A stretch of DNA of 64,000 nt from Hyphomonas neptunium ATCC 15444 (GCF_000013025.1 NC_008358.1:868001-932000); one strand, 5' to 3'. Positions 16,324 through 25,329 are shown, counted from the stretch's first letter. The notes: a model not told the origin generated them from the sequence alone. A program made the numbers and translations.

Positions 16324-17892
16324 ATGTCCGATTCCGACGCCGCCATGACCGGCGCCGAGGCGCTTGTGTCCACACTAGCCGATCATGGCGTCACGGCCTG
16401 CTTCGCCAATCCCGGCACCTCTGAAATGCACCTCGTCACCGCGCTCGACCGCGAGCCGCGCATCCGCTCGGTGCTCTGCCTGTTTGAGGGTGTGGCGACC
16501 GGCGCCGCAGACGGCTACGCCCGCGTCACAGGCCGCCCGGCGATGACGCTGCTGCATCTGGGCGCCGGCTTCATGAATGGCGGGGCCAACATCCACAACG
16601 CCAAGCGCGCCTGGACCCCGATGATCAACGTCATCGGCGATCATTCGGTGCCGCACCTGCGCTATGACGCGCCGCTCACCTCCAACATCATGGGCCTCGC
16701 CGGGCCAAACTCGGTCTGGATCAAATCGGCCAACCATGTCTCTGTCACGGGCGATCTGGCGGCCGAAGCCTGGGCCGCCAGCTTTGGCCCTGTGCCCGGC
16801 CCGGTCTCGCTGATCCTCCCGGCGGACTCCGCCTGGACCGAAGGCGCCACCCCCGGCAAGACGCGCGCTCAGCCCTTCCTGCGCGCGCCCGATACTGCGC
16901 TCGTCGAAGCCGCTGCCAAGGCTGTGAAGTCCGCCAAAAAACCGATGATCCTGATCAGCGGCACCGCGCTCACCGGTCCCGGCCTCGGCCATGCTGCGCG
17001 CCTGAAAGCGGCCGGCATCCGTGTGCTGACGGATACGTTCTTCCCCCGCCAGGTACGCGGCGCGGGCATCTTCGCGCCCGAGCGGATGCAGTATTTTGCC
17101 GAAGGCGCGATGGCAGACCTTGAAGGCACCGACCTGATGCTGGTGGCCGGCACACAGGTGCCCGTCGCCTTCTTCGCTTATCCCGGCAAGCCGAGCCTGC
17201 TTGTGCCCGAAGGCTGCACACCGATGGTGCTCGGCGGGCCGGAAAGCGACAGCGCCGCCATCCTCGAAGCTCTCGCCGATACCATGGGCCTCACCGAGGC
17301 AGCGCCTGCGCCTACGCTGGAAATTCCAGACGCCCCGACCGGCGCGCTCAATGCCGCCACCATCGGCGCCTCCATCGCGCGGCATATGCCCGAGGGCACA
17401 TTCGTCTCTGATGATGGCGTTTCCAACGGTCTGCCGAGCTTCATGATGACCGGCCGCGCCCGCCCGCATGACTGGATGATGCTGACCGGCGGCGCGATCG
17501 GGCAGGGCATGCCCCTCGCGCTCGGCGCTGCCATCGGTGCCAAGGGCCGCAAGGTGCTCTGCCTCACGGGCGATGGCGCAGGCATGTACACCAACCAGGC
17601 GCTCTGGAGCATGGCGCGCGAGAAAGCCGATGTGATTAACATCGTCTTCGTCAACCATTCCTACCGTATCCTGAACATCGAGCTGGCGCGCACCGGCGCG
17701 GGCAATCCCGGCCGCGTGGCGGCAGACCTCCTCGGCCTCGGCCGCCCGGAGATCGACTGGGTGAAGCTGTCGGAAGCCCAGGGCGTCCCGGCGGTCAACG
17801 CCACCACCGCCGAAGAATTCGACGCAGCCCTCGCCCGCGCCTTCAGCGAGCCGGGCCCCCACCTGATCGCCGCGCACGTTCCCGCGCGCTAG
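16324..17892 (+). CDS. ThDP-dependent enzyme, acetolactate synthase-like
   Basis: 522-residue thiamine-diphosphate enzyme with the usual N-terminal PYR, central and C-terminal PP domains. The catalytic Glu is in LFEGVATGAADGYAR. The cofactor motif begins TGDGAGM and ends FVNHSY, with the usual second Asn replaced by His. The sequence looks more like decarboxylase or carboligase relatives (benzoylformate-decarboxylase group) than biosynthetic IlvB, and no small subunit is adjacent. A strong GGGGAGG precedes the ATG at 16324. It follows the feruloyl-CoA-synthetase-like gene by 259 bases, so a shared aromatic-acid role is possible but unproven. Confidence 0.8.
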   Translation: MSDSDAAMTGAEALVSTLADHGVTACFANPGTSEMHLVTALDREPRIRSVLCLFEGVATGAADGYARVTGRPAMTLLHLGAGFMNGGANIHNAKRAWTPMINVIGDHSVPHLRYDAPLTSNIMGLAGPNSVWIKSANHVSVTGDLAAEAWAASFGPVPGPVSLILPADSAWTEGATPGKTRAQPFLRAPDTALVEAAAKAVKSAKKPMILISGTALTGPGLGHAARLKAAGIRVLTDTFFPRQVRGAGIFAPERMQYFAEGAMADLEGTDLMLVAGTQVPVAFFAYPGKPSLLVPEGCTPMVLGGPESDSAAILEALADTMGLTEAAPAPTLEIPDAPTGALNAATIGASIARHMPEGTFVSDDGVSNGLPSFMMTGRARPHDWMMLTGGAIGQGMPLALGAAIGAKGRKVLCLTGDGAGMYTNQALWSMAREKADVINIVFVNHSYRILNIELARTGAGNPGRVAADLLGLGRPEIDWVKLSEAQGVPAVNATTAEEFDAALARAFSEPGPHLIAAHVPAR

Positions 17893-17903
17893 GCACAAAA
17901 AAA

Positions 17904-17940
17904 CTCAGCCGCCTGACGCATCAGGCGGCTGAGCTGTTTT
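17904..17940. terminator. Bidirectional intrinsic terminator
   Basis: Perfect 13-bp stem (CTCAGCCGCCTGA / TCAGGCGGCTGAG) with a CGCA loop. CTGTTTT follows on the right and a run of A precedes on the left, so both strands have a T-tract. It separates the convergent ThDP and S9 peptidase genes. Confidence 0.9.
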
Positions 17941-17958
17941 CAGTTCAGGTCCGGAAAA

Positions 17959-20049
17959 TCACTCGGCCGCGTCGGCGTCCACCTCATCCTTCTTCGCCGG
18001 ATCATATTTCGCAAACCAGCCCATGATGTTGTCCGTCTTGGCAATCAGGCGGCTGGGGCGGGCGGCGATATAGTGGGGCGAGCCGGGAATGCGGATGAGC
18101 GCGGTATCGACCCCGTTCATTTTCAGCCCGGTATAGAACTGCTCGGCTTCCCATGTTGGTGTACGGAAATCTTCTTCCCCCACCATCATGAGTGTCGGTG
18201 TCTTCACCTTGTCAACATAGCGGATCGGCGAGCGTTCCAGATAGGCTTCCGGGTTGGACCAGGGGTCTTCGCGTATCCAGTGACGGCGCACCATCTGGGC
18301 GATGTCGGCCGAAAGCGCCATCGTCATCCAGTTGATCACCGGCTTGACCGAGGCGGCGGCTGCAAAACGCTCCGTCTTGGTCACGATCCAGGCGGTCAGG
18401 ATGCCGCCGCCCGATCCTCCGGTCACGAACAATCTGTCTTCGCTGACATAGTTGCGCTTCACCAGCTCATCGACGACGCTCATCAGGTCGTGATAGTCAT
18501 TGCCCGGATAGGCCCGGTCGATGGCCAGGGCAAACTCCTCGCCATAGCCGGTCGAGCCGCGCGGGTTGGTCCACACGGTGACATAGCCTTCCGCTGCAAA
18601 TCGCTGGATCTCGCTGGCGAAGAAGGGGCCATACATCGCGTAGGGCCCGCCATGGATTTCCAGGATCATCGGGAAGCTGCCATCGGCCTTGAAGTCGGGC
18701 GGCAGGGCCACCCAGGCTTCGATTTCCAGGCCATCATGGCTGGAGGGCACCTTGATCTCTTCGATGCGCGCCGTTTCCAGATAGGGCAGGATGTCGTCAT
18801 TGAGGGCAGTGAGCACCTTCATGCCCTTGCCGTCAATCGCGGCAGACGCCACCTCGGACGGGCGGTCGTCGAAACCGGCGGTGTAGGCGACGAGCGGGTT
18901 GCGCCCTCCGCTTACGGAGAAACTGCCTTCGGCATAAGGCCGGCCAATGGAGGCGCCGCCGATGCCGGTCAGCACCTTCGTTGCCGCTCCGCCTGTGGTG
19001 ATGCGGTAAAGGCTGAGAACGCCGTGATCTTCAGACAGTACCAGCAGGCTCCTGCCATCGGGCGCCCACAGGGTCTGGCCGACATTGCCGGGGAAATCGG
19101 CGGCAATCTCGCGCGCGCCGCTGCCATCGGCATTCATCAGGTAAAGATTGTCCTGCTGGTAGGAGAGAACCTTGTCGTCAAATCCGCGATAGGCAATCGT
19201 CTTACCATCGGGGGAGACAACCGCGCCATAGTCCGGGCCATCCCGGCTCGTCAGGGGTCGGATCGAAAGATCAGCCAGGCTCACCGCATGGATTTCGCTT
19301 TCCAGCGGGTCCATGTCGGCGTCTTCGGCAAGGTTGCCGGAAACCAGCAGGGTGGCGTTGCCCAGCCAGGCCGGGCCGGAAAGGTCTGCCTCACCAAAAG
19401 TTACCTGCCGCGGCGTGCCGCCATCAACGGGCAAAACGAAAATCTGCGAGGTGCCATCCTTGAGATAGCCCGCGCCATCAAAGCGGAAGGTGAGGCGATC
19501 AAACACCTTCACCGGATCGCTCCACTTGCCGCCCTCGGGGGTGGCGGGCGCCTTGGCAAAGCTCGGCGCGTCGCTGGGCACAAACATCGAGAAGGCGATG
19601 TATTTCCCGTCGGGCGACCAGACCGGCTGCGAGGGGGCCTGAAGGAACTGCGCGAGTGCGTGGCTGCGGCCCGTGTCGGGATAGAACACGCGCAGTTCAG
19701 GCTTGCCGCCTGCCGCGCTCATATAGATCAGGCGCGAGCCATCTGGCGACCAGCGCGGATTGGCAGCACCCTCGGCGCCGGCCACCAGCGGCCGGTGATT
19801 GCCGGTGCCTGTGTCGATGCTCCAGAGCTGGCCAACATCCCGGTCCGTCATCCGGTCCATTGAGCGGCGGACATAGGCGATCGTCTTGCCGTCCGGCGAG
19901 ACCTGCGGATCGGATGCATATTCCATGTCGAACACGCGCTCGGCGGTGAAGCGTTTCGACGGCGTGGTGTCTTTTGCTGTGTCAGCAACGGCCGGTGATG
20001 CAGCCAGCATGAAAGCCAGGCTCGCAACGGCCAAAGTGCGGGAAATCAT
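17959..20049 (-). CDS. S9 family prolyl oligopeptidase, periplasmic
   Basis: 696-residue serine peptidase with signal peptide (AVA-DT). A WD40/TolB-like beta-propeller covers about residues 40-400 and a C-terminal alpha/beta hydrolase domain follows. The catalytic triad is readable: S546 in GGSGGG, D627 in GEEDFRTP and H659 in GSPHYI. The ATG at 20049 has a GAGGGG upstream on its strand and starts the signal peptide; the longer frame is rejected. Such enzymes cleave small peptides, often from the C-terminal side of proline or as acyl-peptide hydrolases. The exact specificity is unknown. Confidence 0.93.
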   Translation of the reverse strand: MISRTLAVASLAFMLAASPAVADTAKDTTPSKRFTAERVFDMEYASDPQVSPDGKTIAYVRRSMDRMTDRDVGQLWSIDTGTGNHRPLVAGAEGAANPRWSPDGSRLIYMSAAGGKPELRVFYPDTGRSHALAQFLQAPSQPVWSPDGKYIAFSMFVPSDAPSFAKAPATPEGGKWSDPVKVFDRLTFRFDGAGYLKDGTSQIFVLPVDGGTPRQVTFGEADLSGPAWLGNATLLVSGNLAEDADMDPLESEIHAVSLADLSIRPLTSRDGPDYGAVVSPDGKTIAYRGFDDKVLSYQQDNLYLMNADGSGAREIAADFPGNVGQTLWAPDGRSLLVLSEDHGVLSLYRITTGGAATKVLTGIGGASIGRPYAEGSFSVSGGRNPLVAYTAGFDDRPSEVASAAIDGKGMKVLTALNDDILPYLETARIEEIKVPSSHDGLEIEAWVALPPDFKADGSFPMILEIHGGPYAMYGPFFASEIQRFAAEGYVTVWTNPRGSTGYGEEFALAIDRAYPGNDYHDLMSVVDELVKRNYVSEDRLFVTGGSGGGILTAWIVTKTERFAAAASVKPVINWMTMALSADIAQMVRRHWIREDPWSNPEAYLERSPIRYVDKVKTPTLMMVGEEDFRTPTWEAEQFYTGLKMNGVDTALIRIPGSPHYIAARPSRLIAKTDNIMGWFAKYDPAKKDEVDADAAE

Positions 20050-20224
20050 GAATACCCCTCCATCCGCAATTTTCTGTGCTGCGGGCGTAACATGCTGAAT
20101 GCGGAGAGGATAGCTCAGCGGTTTTCCGGGCTTGCGATTCGCAAAACGGCTGCGCATATAGCCCTCGGAGGCAGGCGGCGGACGGGCCGCTCGCCAATCG
20201 GGTCAGGCGGGGAACCGAGCAGCC

Positions 20225-20878
20225 CTAACGAGCTTCAGTCCGGGTCGTTTGCTTGTCTCCACCCATTTCCCGCAATTCCGTGCCATTGACCGCGCCTGCC
20301 GCCGTAATCACGGCCGCCTCCTGCGTCAGAGGGTGTGCGGCGAGATCCGAGACCGACACATAGACCCGGCCCATCCGCTCGCTTTTCGCCGGCACCGCGT
20401 CTTCGCCCAGCCCCTCAGACATCGCCCGCCAGACCAGCTCTGAGCAGTAAAGGCTGTTATCGGATGCGAGCGAAAACGACCGGTCAAACGGCCGTCCGAC
20501 AACCGATTCGGCATAGGCGAGGTAGGCGGCCTGCTGCGCGCCCTCCAGATCCATCCGGTAAACGCCAAGATCGGCTACATCCGCCAGATAGTCCGCCAGG
20601 CTGACCCGGACGACCGCGCCGGCCTCCCGCCGCGCGCCGGTGTCGGCATGGATCACCGAGAGGGTGCCATCGGCGTTCTCAACGGCGATTCCGACATGTC
20701 CCCAGCGCTTGTCGCCCAGCGACCAGATCGCCGCCAGCTGCGTGCCTGCGCCGGTATTGGCGCCCTTGAACAACAGGTCGCCTGCCTCAACCGGCGGCAG
20801 TGCCTCGGGCGGTATCTGCGCCCCGGCAATCCCGGCCCCCAGCAGGCAGGCCAGCGCGGCGGTTACTTGGCGACGCAA
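20225..20878 (-). CDS. YiiX/YebB-like NlpC/P60 cysteine hydrolase
   Basis: 217-residue secreted protein of the circularly permuted papain-like NlpC/P60 class (YiiX type). The catalytic His is H61 in WGHVGIAV and the Cys is C145 in LYCSELVW, in the permuted His-before-Cys order. A signal peptide ends near residue 20 (AGA-QI). The only usable start is TTG at 20878, inside the last codons of the upstream small secreted protein (16-base overlap). Probable substrates are envelope amides such as peptidoglycan or lipid linkages; this is inference from the fold. Confidence 0.82.
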   Translation of the reverse strand: MRRQVTAALACLLGAGIAGAQIPPEALPPVEAGDLLFKGANTGAGTQLAAIWSLGDKRWGHVGIAVENADGTLSVIHADTGARREAGAVVRVSLADYLADVADLGVYRMDLEGAQQAAYLAYAESVVGRPFDRSFSLASDNSLYCSELVWRAMSEGLGEDAVPAKSERMGRVYVSVSDLAAHPLTQEAAVITAAGAVNGTELREMGGDKQTTRTEAR

Positions 20879-21246
20879 TTGGCAAGCACCGAACTGCCAG
20901 ACGCCGAGATCGATTCGTAGATCAGCGTCATCGCGTCATCGAGGGTCGGGGCCGATAAGAGCGTGTCAGCGACGAGAATCGCATCGGCTTCGCTCATGAA
21001 CTCGCCGGTATATTCCATGTCATAGTCGTCCCAGCCTTCCCAGGTGATGGAATCGGCCAGACAGGCGCAGTCTTCAGGGAAGTAGAGGCTCTCCTTGCCT
21101 GCAGCCAGCGCGGCTTCATGCCGGGCCAGCAGGGCGGGGCAGGCGGCCTGGGCGCGTGCCTGCTGGGCTGTGTGCACATCTGTCAGCTGGGCGAGGGCGG
21201 GCGCCGCCAGGATCAGCGCGGTAACCAGTGTTGCGAAAAATTTCAT
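20863..21246 (-). CDS. Small secreted protein of unknown function
   Basis: 127-residue protein with a clear signal peptide (ALA-QL). The mature part has four cysteines (ACPALL, EDCACLAD, ANCVAK), many acidic residues and an aromatic stretch (WEGWDDYDMEYTGEF). I recognise no family. It overlaps the YiiX-like gene downstream by 16 bases, so the two are probably expressed together. The cysteines suggest disulfides in the periplasm. Confidence 0.65.
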   Translation of the reverse strand: MKFFATLVTALILAAPALAQLTDVHTAQQARAQAACPALLARHEAALAAGKESLYFPEDCACLADSITWEGWDDYDMEYTGEFMSEADAILVADTLLSAPTLDDAMTLIYESISASGSSVLANCVAK

Positions 21247-21410
21247 GAAAAGTGTCCCCTTGGATGCATCCCGTGTAAGAGGCTACACTCACGCTGAATC
21301 GCCCGCAATCACTGGAACAGGGGGCGCCGCGTTAATCTTTTGTTTACCCGATTTCCACGTCTTCTTGACGGATTTGCGAATTGAGGCGTTGACCGGAAAT
21401 TAACCTTCAG

Positions 21411-21457
21411 ACACTATATCTTGTGTCGGGGCAAAGGGGTGAGACCACATCTGGTTT
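21411..21457 (+). promoter_or_regulatory. Paired NrdR boxes upstream of nrdA
   Basis: Box 1, ACACTATATCTTGTGT (21411-21426), agrees with the NrdR consensus acaCwAtATaTwGtgt at 15 of 16 bases. Box 2 (21442-21457, core ACCACATCTGGT) agrees at 10. Their centres are 31 bp apart, three helical turns, the usual NrdR spacing. A possible -35 TTGACC (21389-21394) puts the -10 region under box 1, fitting repression by NrdR with (d)ATP. Confidence 0.8.
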
Positions 21458-21505
21458 AGCTCCCGCGATATCCCTATATCTGCAGGAACATCGAGGAGGG
21501 TCGCC

Positions 21506-23374
21506 ATGTCGGCAACCAACGCTAAATCCGTCGCCAGTGAAGCCGCCCGCAAAGGCAAGCCGAAAGCTGGTGGGGGCGCGAAAGTGGCGCTCGTGCCGGT
21601 CAACCAGGTGGTGACCGATCCGTCCCGCGATTCGCTGCTGACCGATTTCGGCAAGAAGACGCTCGACGACCGTTACCTGCTGCCCGGCGAGACCTATCAG
21701 GACATGTTCGCCCGCGTCGCCACCGCCTATGCGGACGATGCCGAGCATGGCCAGCGCATCTATGACTATATTTCGCGCCTCTGGTTCATGCCCGCAACGC
21801 CTGTGCTCTCCAATGGCGGCGCCGATCGCGGCCTGCCGATTTCCTGCTTCCTCAACCAGGTCGGCGATTCGCTCGACGACATCGTCGAGACCTGGACCGA
21901 GAATGTCTGGCTCGCCTCCAATGGCGGCGGCATCGGCACCTATTGGGGCAATGTCCGCTCCATCGGTGAGAAAGTCGGCCAGAACGGTCAGACCTCCGGC
22001 ATCATCCCCTTCATCCGCGTGATGGATTCGCTCACCCTTGCGATCAGCCAGGGCTCGCTGCGCCGTGGCTCGGCTGCCTGCTATCTCGACATCCACCACC
22101 CGGAAATCGAAGAATTCCTGGAAATCCGCAAAACCTCGGGCGACTTCAACCGCAAGTCCCTGAACCTCCATCACGGCATCAACATCACCGACGCCTTCAT
22201 GGAAGCGGTCCGCAATGACGAAGAGTTCGGACTCATCAGCCCGAAATCGGGTGAAGTGCTGAAATACGTCAATGCCCGCAAGCTCTGGCAGAAACTGCTC
22301 GAGCTGCGCATGCAGACCGGCGAGCCCTACCTGCTGTTCACCGACACCGTGAACAACGCGCTGCCCGCCCACCAGAAGCGCCTCGGCCTCAAGGTTACCC
22401 AGTCGAACCTCTGCTCGGAAATCACCCTGCCGACCGGCGTCGACCATCGCGGCACCGACCGCACGGCTGTCTGCTGCCTGTCCTCGGTGAACGCTGAAAC
22501 CTTCCTCGAATGGTCGAAGGAGCCGATGTTCCTGGAAGACATCTTCCGCTTCCTCGACAACGTGCTGGAAGACTTCATCCAGCGCGCCCCGCCGGAAATG
22601 GCCCGCGCGGTCTATTCCGCCAAGCGCGAGCGCTCGGTCGGCCTCGGCGTCATGGGCTTCCACTCCTTCCTCCAGGCGATGAATGTCTCCATGGAAAGCG
22701 CGACCGCCAAGTCGCTCAACCTGAAGATCTTCAAGCACATCCGCCAGGGCGCAGACGCGGCCTCGGTGAAGCTCGCCAAGGAACGTGGCCCCTGTGAAGA
22801 CGCCCGCGATGTCGGCATGATGGCCCGCTTCTCCAACAAGATGGCCGTCGCCCCCACCGCGTCGATCTCGATCATCTGCGGCGGCACCTCGGCCGGCATC
22901 GAGCCGATCCCGGCCAACGTCTACACCCACAAGACCCTCTCGGGCTCCTTCACGGTGAAGAACCAGCAGCTGGAAACCCTGCTCGATACGAAAGGTCTCA
23001 ACACCAACGAGATCTGGACCTCGATCCTCGAGCATGAAGGCTCGGTCCAGCACCTCGATTGCCTCGACGCGCATGAGAAGGATGTCTTCAAGACCGCCTT
23101 CGAACTTGACCAGCGCTGGATCATCGAGCTGGCGGCCGACCGCACGCCGTTCATCTGCCAGTCTCAGTCGCTGAACCTCTTCCTGCCCGGCGACATCAAT
23201 AAATGGGACCTTCACATGCTGCACTGGACGGCATGGGAGCGGGGCCTGAAGTCGCTCTACTATTGCCGCTCGAAATCCGTGCAGCGCGCCGCCTTCGCCG
23301 GGTCGGAAAAGGCGGAAGCCTCGACGCTGGAAGTCGCGCGCACCGACTATGACGAGTGCCTTGCCTGCCAGTAA
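21506..23374 (+). CDS. nrdA: Class I ribonucleotide reductase, alpha subunit
   Basis: Reduces ribonucleoside diphosphates to deoxy forms; 622 residues. Conserved parts: GLPISCF with the first redox Cys, NLCSEI with the radical Cys, the radical-path tyrosine pair in LYYCRS and the C-terminal redox pair CLACQ. The N-terminal ATP-cone domain is absent, so overall activity control by dATP is not expected on this subunit. Transcriptional NrdR control is suggested by the upstream boxes. A strong GAGGAGGG precedes the ATG. The nrdB partner is not in the window, unlike many nrdAB operons. Confidence 0.95.
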   Translation: MSATNAKSVASEAARKGKPKAGGGAKVALVPVNQVVTDPSRDSLLTDFGKKTLDDRYLLPGETYQDMFARVATAYADDAEHGQRIYDYISRLWFMPATPVLSNGGADRGLPISCFLNQVGDSLDDIVETWTENVWLASNGGGIGTYWGNVRSIGEKVGQNGQTSGIIPFIRVMDSLTLAISQGSLRRGSAACYLDIHHPEIEEFLEIRKTSGDFNRKSLNLHHGINITDAFMEAVRNDEEFGLISPKSGEVLKYVNARKLWQKLLELRMQTGEPYLLFTDTVNNALPAHQKRLGLKVTQSNLCSEITLPTGVDHRGTDRTAVCCLSSVNAETFLEWSKEPMFLEDIFRFLDNVLEDFIQRAPPEMARAVYSAKRERSVGLGVMGFHSFLQAMNVSMESATAKSLNLKIFKHIRQGADAASVKLAKERGPCEDARDVGMMARFSNKMAVAPTASISIICGGTSAGIEPIPANVYTHKTLSGSFTVKNQQLETLLDTKGLNTNEIWTSILEHEGSVQHLDCLDAHEKDVFKTAFELDQRWIIELAADRTPFICQSQSLNLFLPGDINKWDLHMLHWTAWERGLKSLYYCRSKSVQRAAFAGSEKAEASTLEVARTDYDECLACQ

Positions 23375-23406
23375 GGCAGGGCTGCCTCAACCGGCATCAT
23401 TCTATC

Positions 23407-23441
23407 AAAGGGCGCCCGCTGATTCGGCTGGCGCCCTTTTT
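23407..23441 (+). terminator. Intrinsic terminator of nrdA
   Basis: 10-bp stem AAAGGGCGCC / GGCGCCCTTT with a 13-base loop, then TTTTT. It lies 32 bases after the nrdA stop. Confidence 0.9.
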
Positions 23442-23566
23442 CGTTGCGGGAAGTAAACGCCGCATTCGCCCCTGTTTTGCCAAATTTCTCAACGCCTTAA
23501 TCAAAATCAGCCTCCTGTCGTCAGGGCAGGTATGGCAAAAATTTTTTTGAAATCTGGAATCTGCAG

Positions 23567-23584
23567 CCGTTTCTACAGAAACGG
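23567..23584. promoter_or_regulatory. Candidate operator upstream of the LpxR-like gene
   Basis: Perfect 8-bp inverted repeat CCGTTTCT-AC-AGAAACGG in the AT-rich 280-base leader between the nrdA terminator and the gene at 23722. No credible gene fills this leader; a 95-codon frame from 23532 overlaps the next gene and looks accidental. Confidence 0.45.
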
Positions 23585-23721
23585 GCATGACGAACATCTG
23601 TTAATCAATTTGGGTAAGAATCCGTGTTGGGGCGAATTTCTCTTCATGATATTGGAACTGATAGGGAAGAACCTCGTTAAGAAGAATGTGACGGGGATCT
23701 ACCTTGAGAGGCGTCAAACTC

Positions 23722-24585
23722 ATGATGATTGCATTTGCAACCGGTCTTGCATCATTGGCCTGCCAGGGCTGTGTCTCTGGCGACGCTTTGAGCGAGACAA
23801 ACTACCAGCAGGCCGCTGAGCCTTCGCTGGGGATGACGCTCGCTGTTCCAGGCCGCATCGGCGCCGGAGCCCTCAATACTCCGTCCCCGGAATCTTCTGC
23901 CGCACTTGCGGCGTCGACCCCCCTTATCGGAACCGTCGTCACCCCGATCACCAGCCCGGATGCGCCGGTCAGCGTGGTCGCCGTGTCCGGCCCGCCGCCT
24001 GCCTTCAGCATGATGGGTACCGGCGTTGCCGGCGTCTCGGTGGTCGATTCCAACCTTGCCTGGAGCAGCAGCCCGGCGCTCGCCCGTGTGGCCGCCGATG
24101 TCTCCACCCGCCGCGCCGGCCGGGCCCCCGAAATTTCGCAGGATGTGTCGATCGGTGTATCGATTGCCGCGCCCGCCGCCACCACGGGCCTCGGCTTCGA
24201 TGTCGGCGTTGCGCCCCGCCTCGCCATCCGCGATGAAGGCGATCTGTCCAGCCAGCGTTTCGGCGGTGAAGTGCGTTTCGGTCAGGGCCTCAATCTTGAA
24301 GACCGTAATGGCCAGCCCAAGGGCTGGTATCTATTTGTCGGCGCCGATGGCGAAGCGCTTGTCTGGGACAACAAATCCAACCTGCCATCTCTGGGCGATG
24401 TGTTTGATGTCCAGGTGACCGATCAGGTCACGGTCGGAGACCTTCAGGCCGGTGTCTCGGTCCAGCGGGCAGGGGGCGAACTGTCCCTCAGCTACATCCG
24501 GCGCGAGATGAAGTTCAGCGATCGCAATCGCAGCCTGTCTGACACGGAAGACTTCGCCGGCGTCACCTTCACGATGCGCCGCTGA
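23722..24585 (+). CDS. Outer-membrane protein with LpxR-like C-terminal half
   Basis: 287-residue exported protein. The N-terminus is a signal sequence (MMIAFATGLASLAC), possibly a weak lipobox. A low-complexity Ala/Pro/Val region follows (about 20-130). The last 110 residues resemble the C-terminal strands of DUF2219/LpxR lipid A deacylases (GWYLFVGADGEAL, DLQAGVSV, SYIRREMKFS, FTMRR). The N-terminal half of LpxR, with its catalytic residues, is not recognisable, so it may be a beta-barrel relative without deacylase activity. ATGs at 23722 and 23725 are both possible; the TTG at 23704 is less likely. Confidence 0.55.
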   Translation: MMIAFATGLASLACQGCVSGDALSETNYQQAAEPSLGMTLAVPGRIGAGALNTPSPESSAALAASTPLIGTVVTPITSPDAPVSVVAVSGPPPAFSMMGTGVAGVSVVDSNLAWSSSPALARVAADVSTRRAGRAPEISQDVSIGVSIAAPAATTGLGFDVGVAPRLAIRDEGDLSSQRFGGEVRFGQGLNLEDRNGQPKGWYLFVGADGEALVWDNKSNLPSLGDVFDVQVTDQVTVGDLQAGVSVQRAGGELSLSYIRREMKFSDRNRSLSDTEDFAGVTFTMRR

Positions 24586-24611
24586 TCCGTTGAGTGGGCC
24601 TGTGAGCCGGG

Positions 24612-24656
24612 CGCCGATGCCGGTCCGGGCGTGGCCGGAATTGTCCTGCATCGGCG
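24612..24656. terminator. Hairpin between convergent genes
   Basis: 9-bp arms CGCCGATGC / GCATCGGCG enclose a further CCGG/CCGG pairing. It sits between the ends of the LpxR-like gene and the NYN gene. There is no T-run, so termination is only suggested. Confidence 0.4.
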
Positions 24657-24660
24657 GCAT

Positions 24661-25230
24661 CTAGTCCTCGTCCTCAAGGGCAGGGGCGTCGCTCGTATCG
24701 CGGCGCGGGCGGGCCACCAGATCGCCCAGATCGGTCAGCTCGATAAAGGTGTCCGCCTCCCGGCGAAGGTCATCTGAAATCATCGGTGGGGTTGCATTCA
24801 TGGTCGAGACGACCGACACGCGCACCCCCCTGGCTTTGACCGCTTCCACCAGCCTGCGGAAGTCGCCATTCCCGCTGAAAAGCACGATATGATCGCAGTA
24901 TGCGGCCGCTTCGAGCATATCGACGGCCAGCTCCACATCCATGTTCCCGCGTACCCGCTTGCGCCCTTCGCGGTCCACGAATTCGCGCGCCGGCTTTTTC
25001 ACGACGTTGAAACCGTTATAGGCCAGCCAGTCCACCAGCGGCCGGATCGGGCTGTATTCGTCGCTCTCCACCAGCGCCGTGTAATAGCTCGCCCGCACCA
25101 GACGCCCGCGCGACTGGAACTCCTTGAGAAGCTTACGAAAATCAATTTCCAGCCCGACCGCTCTGGCAGCTGAATACAGGTTGGCACCATCAATGAAGAG
25201 GGCCAGACGTTCATCCTTGTAAAAAGCCAT
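24661..25230 (-). CDS. NYN/PIN-like ribonuclease domain protein (LabA/DUF88)
   Basis: 189-residue protein of the NYN family, a PIN-like RNase fold. Acidic metal-site residues are visible in LFIDGANLY (residue about 14), GNMDVELAVDML and LFSGNGDFRRLVEA. The C-terminus is short and acidic. The ATG at 25230 is preferred because the conserved fold begins within ten residues; the upstream extension is discarded. It is divergent from rpoZ over 156 bases. In cyanobacteria LabA relatives affect clock output; here the role is unknown, probably RNA processing. Confidence 0.88.
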   Translation of the reverse strand: MAFYKDERLALFIDGANLYSAARAVGLEIDFRKLLKEFQSRGRLVRASYYTALVESDEYSPIRPLVDWLAYNGFNVVKKPAREFVDREGRKRVRGNMDVELAVDMLEAAAYCDHIVLFSGNGDFRRLVEAVKARGVRVSVVSTMNATPPMISDDLRREADTFIELTDLGDLVARPRRDTSDAPALEDED

Positions 25231-25329
25231 TGGCTTTATCCTCGTCTTCCAATAGGGAGGGGCCAAATTCATGCCCAGGCGCGTTTACCGTCCGGAATAC
25301 CGATCCCTTGCAGACTCTGCAAGGACGGG

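Noticed and set aside
18073-19863. 596-codon open frame antisense to the S9 peptidase
   Set aside because: The opposite strand encodes a peptidase with an intact triad. The antisense product is low-complexity and has no family.
21407-23224. 605-codon open frame antisense to nrdA
   Set aside because: A shadow of the high-GC nrdA gene. It has no signature, starts from a non-standard context and nrdA is certain.
23532-23819. 95-codon frame before the LpxR-like gene
   Set aside because: It runs through the palindrome and overlaps the exported protein in another frame. No signal peptide or family.
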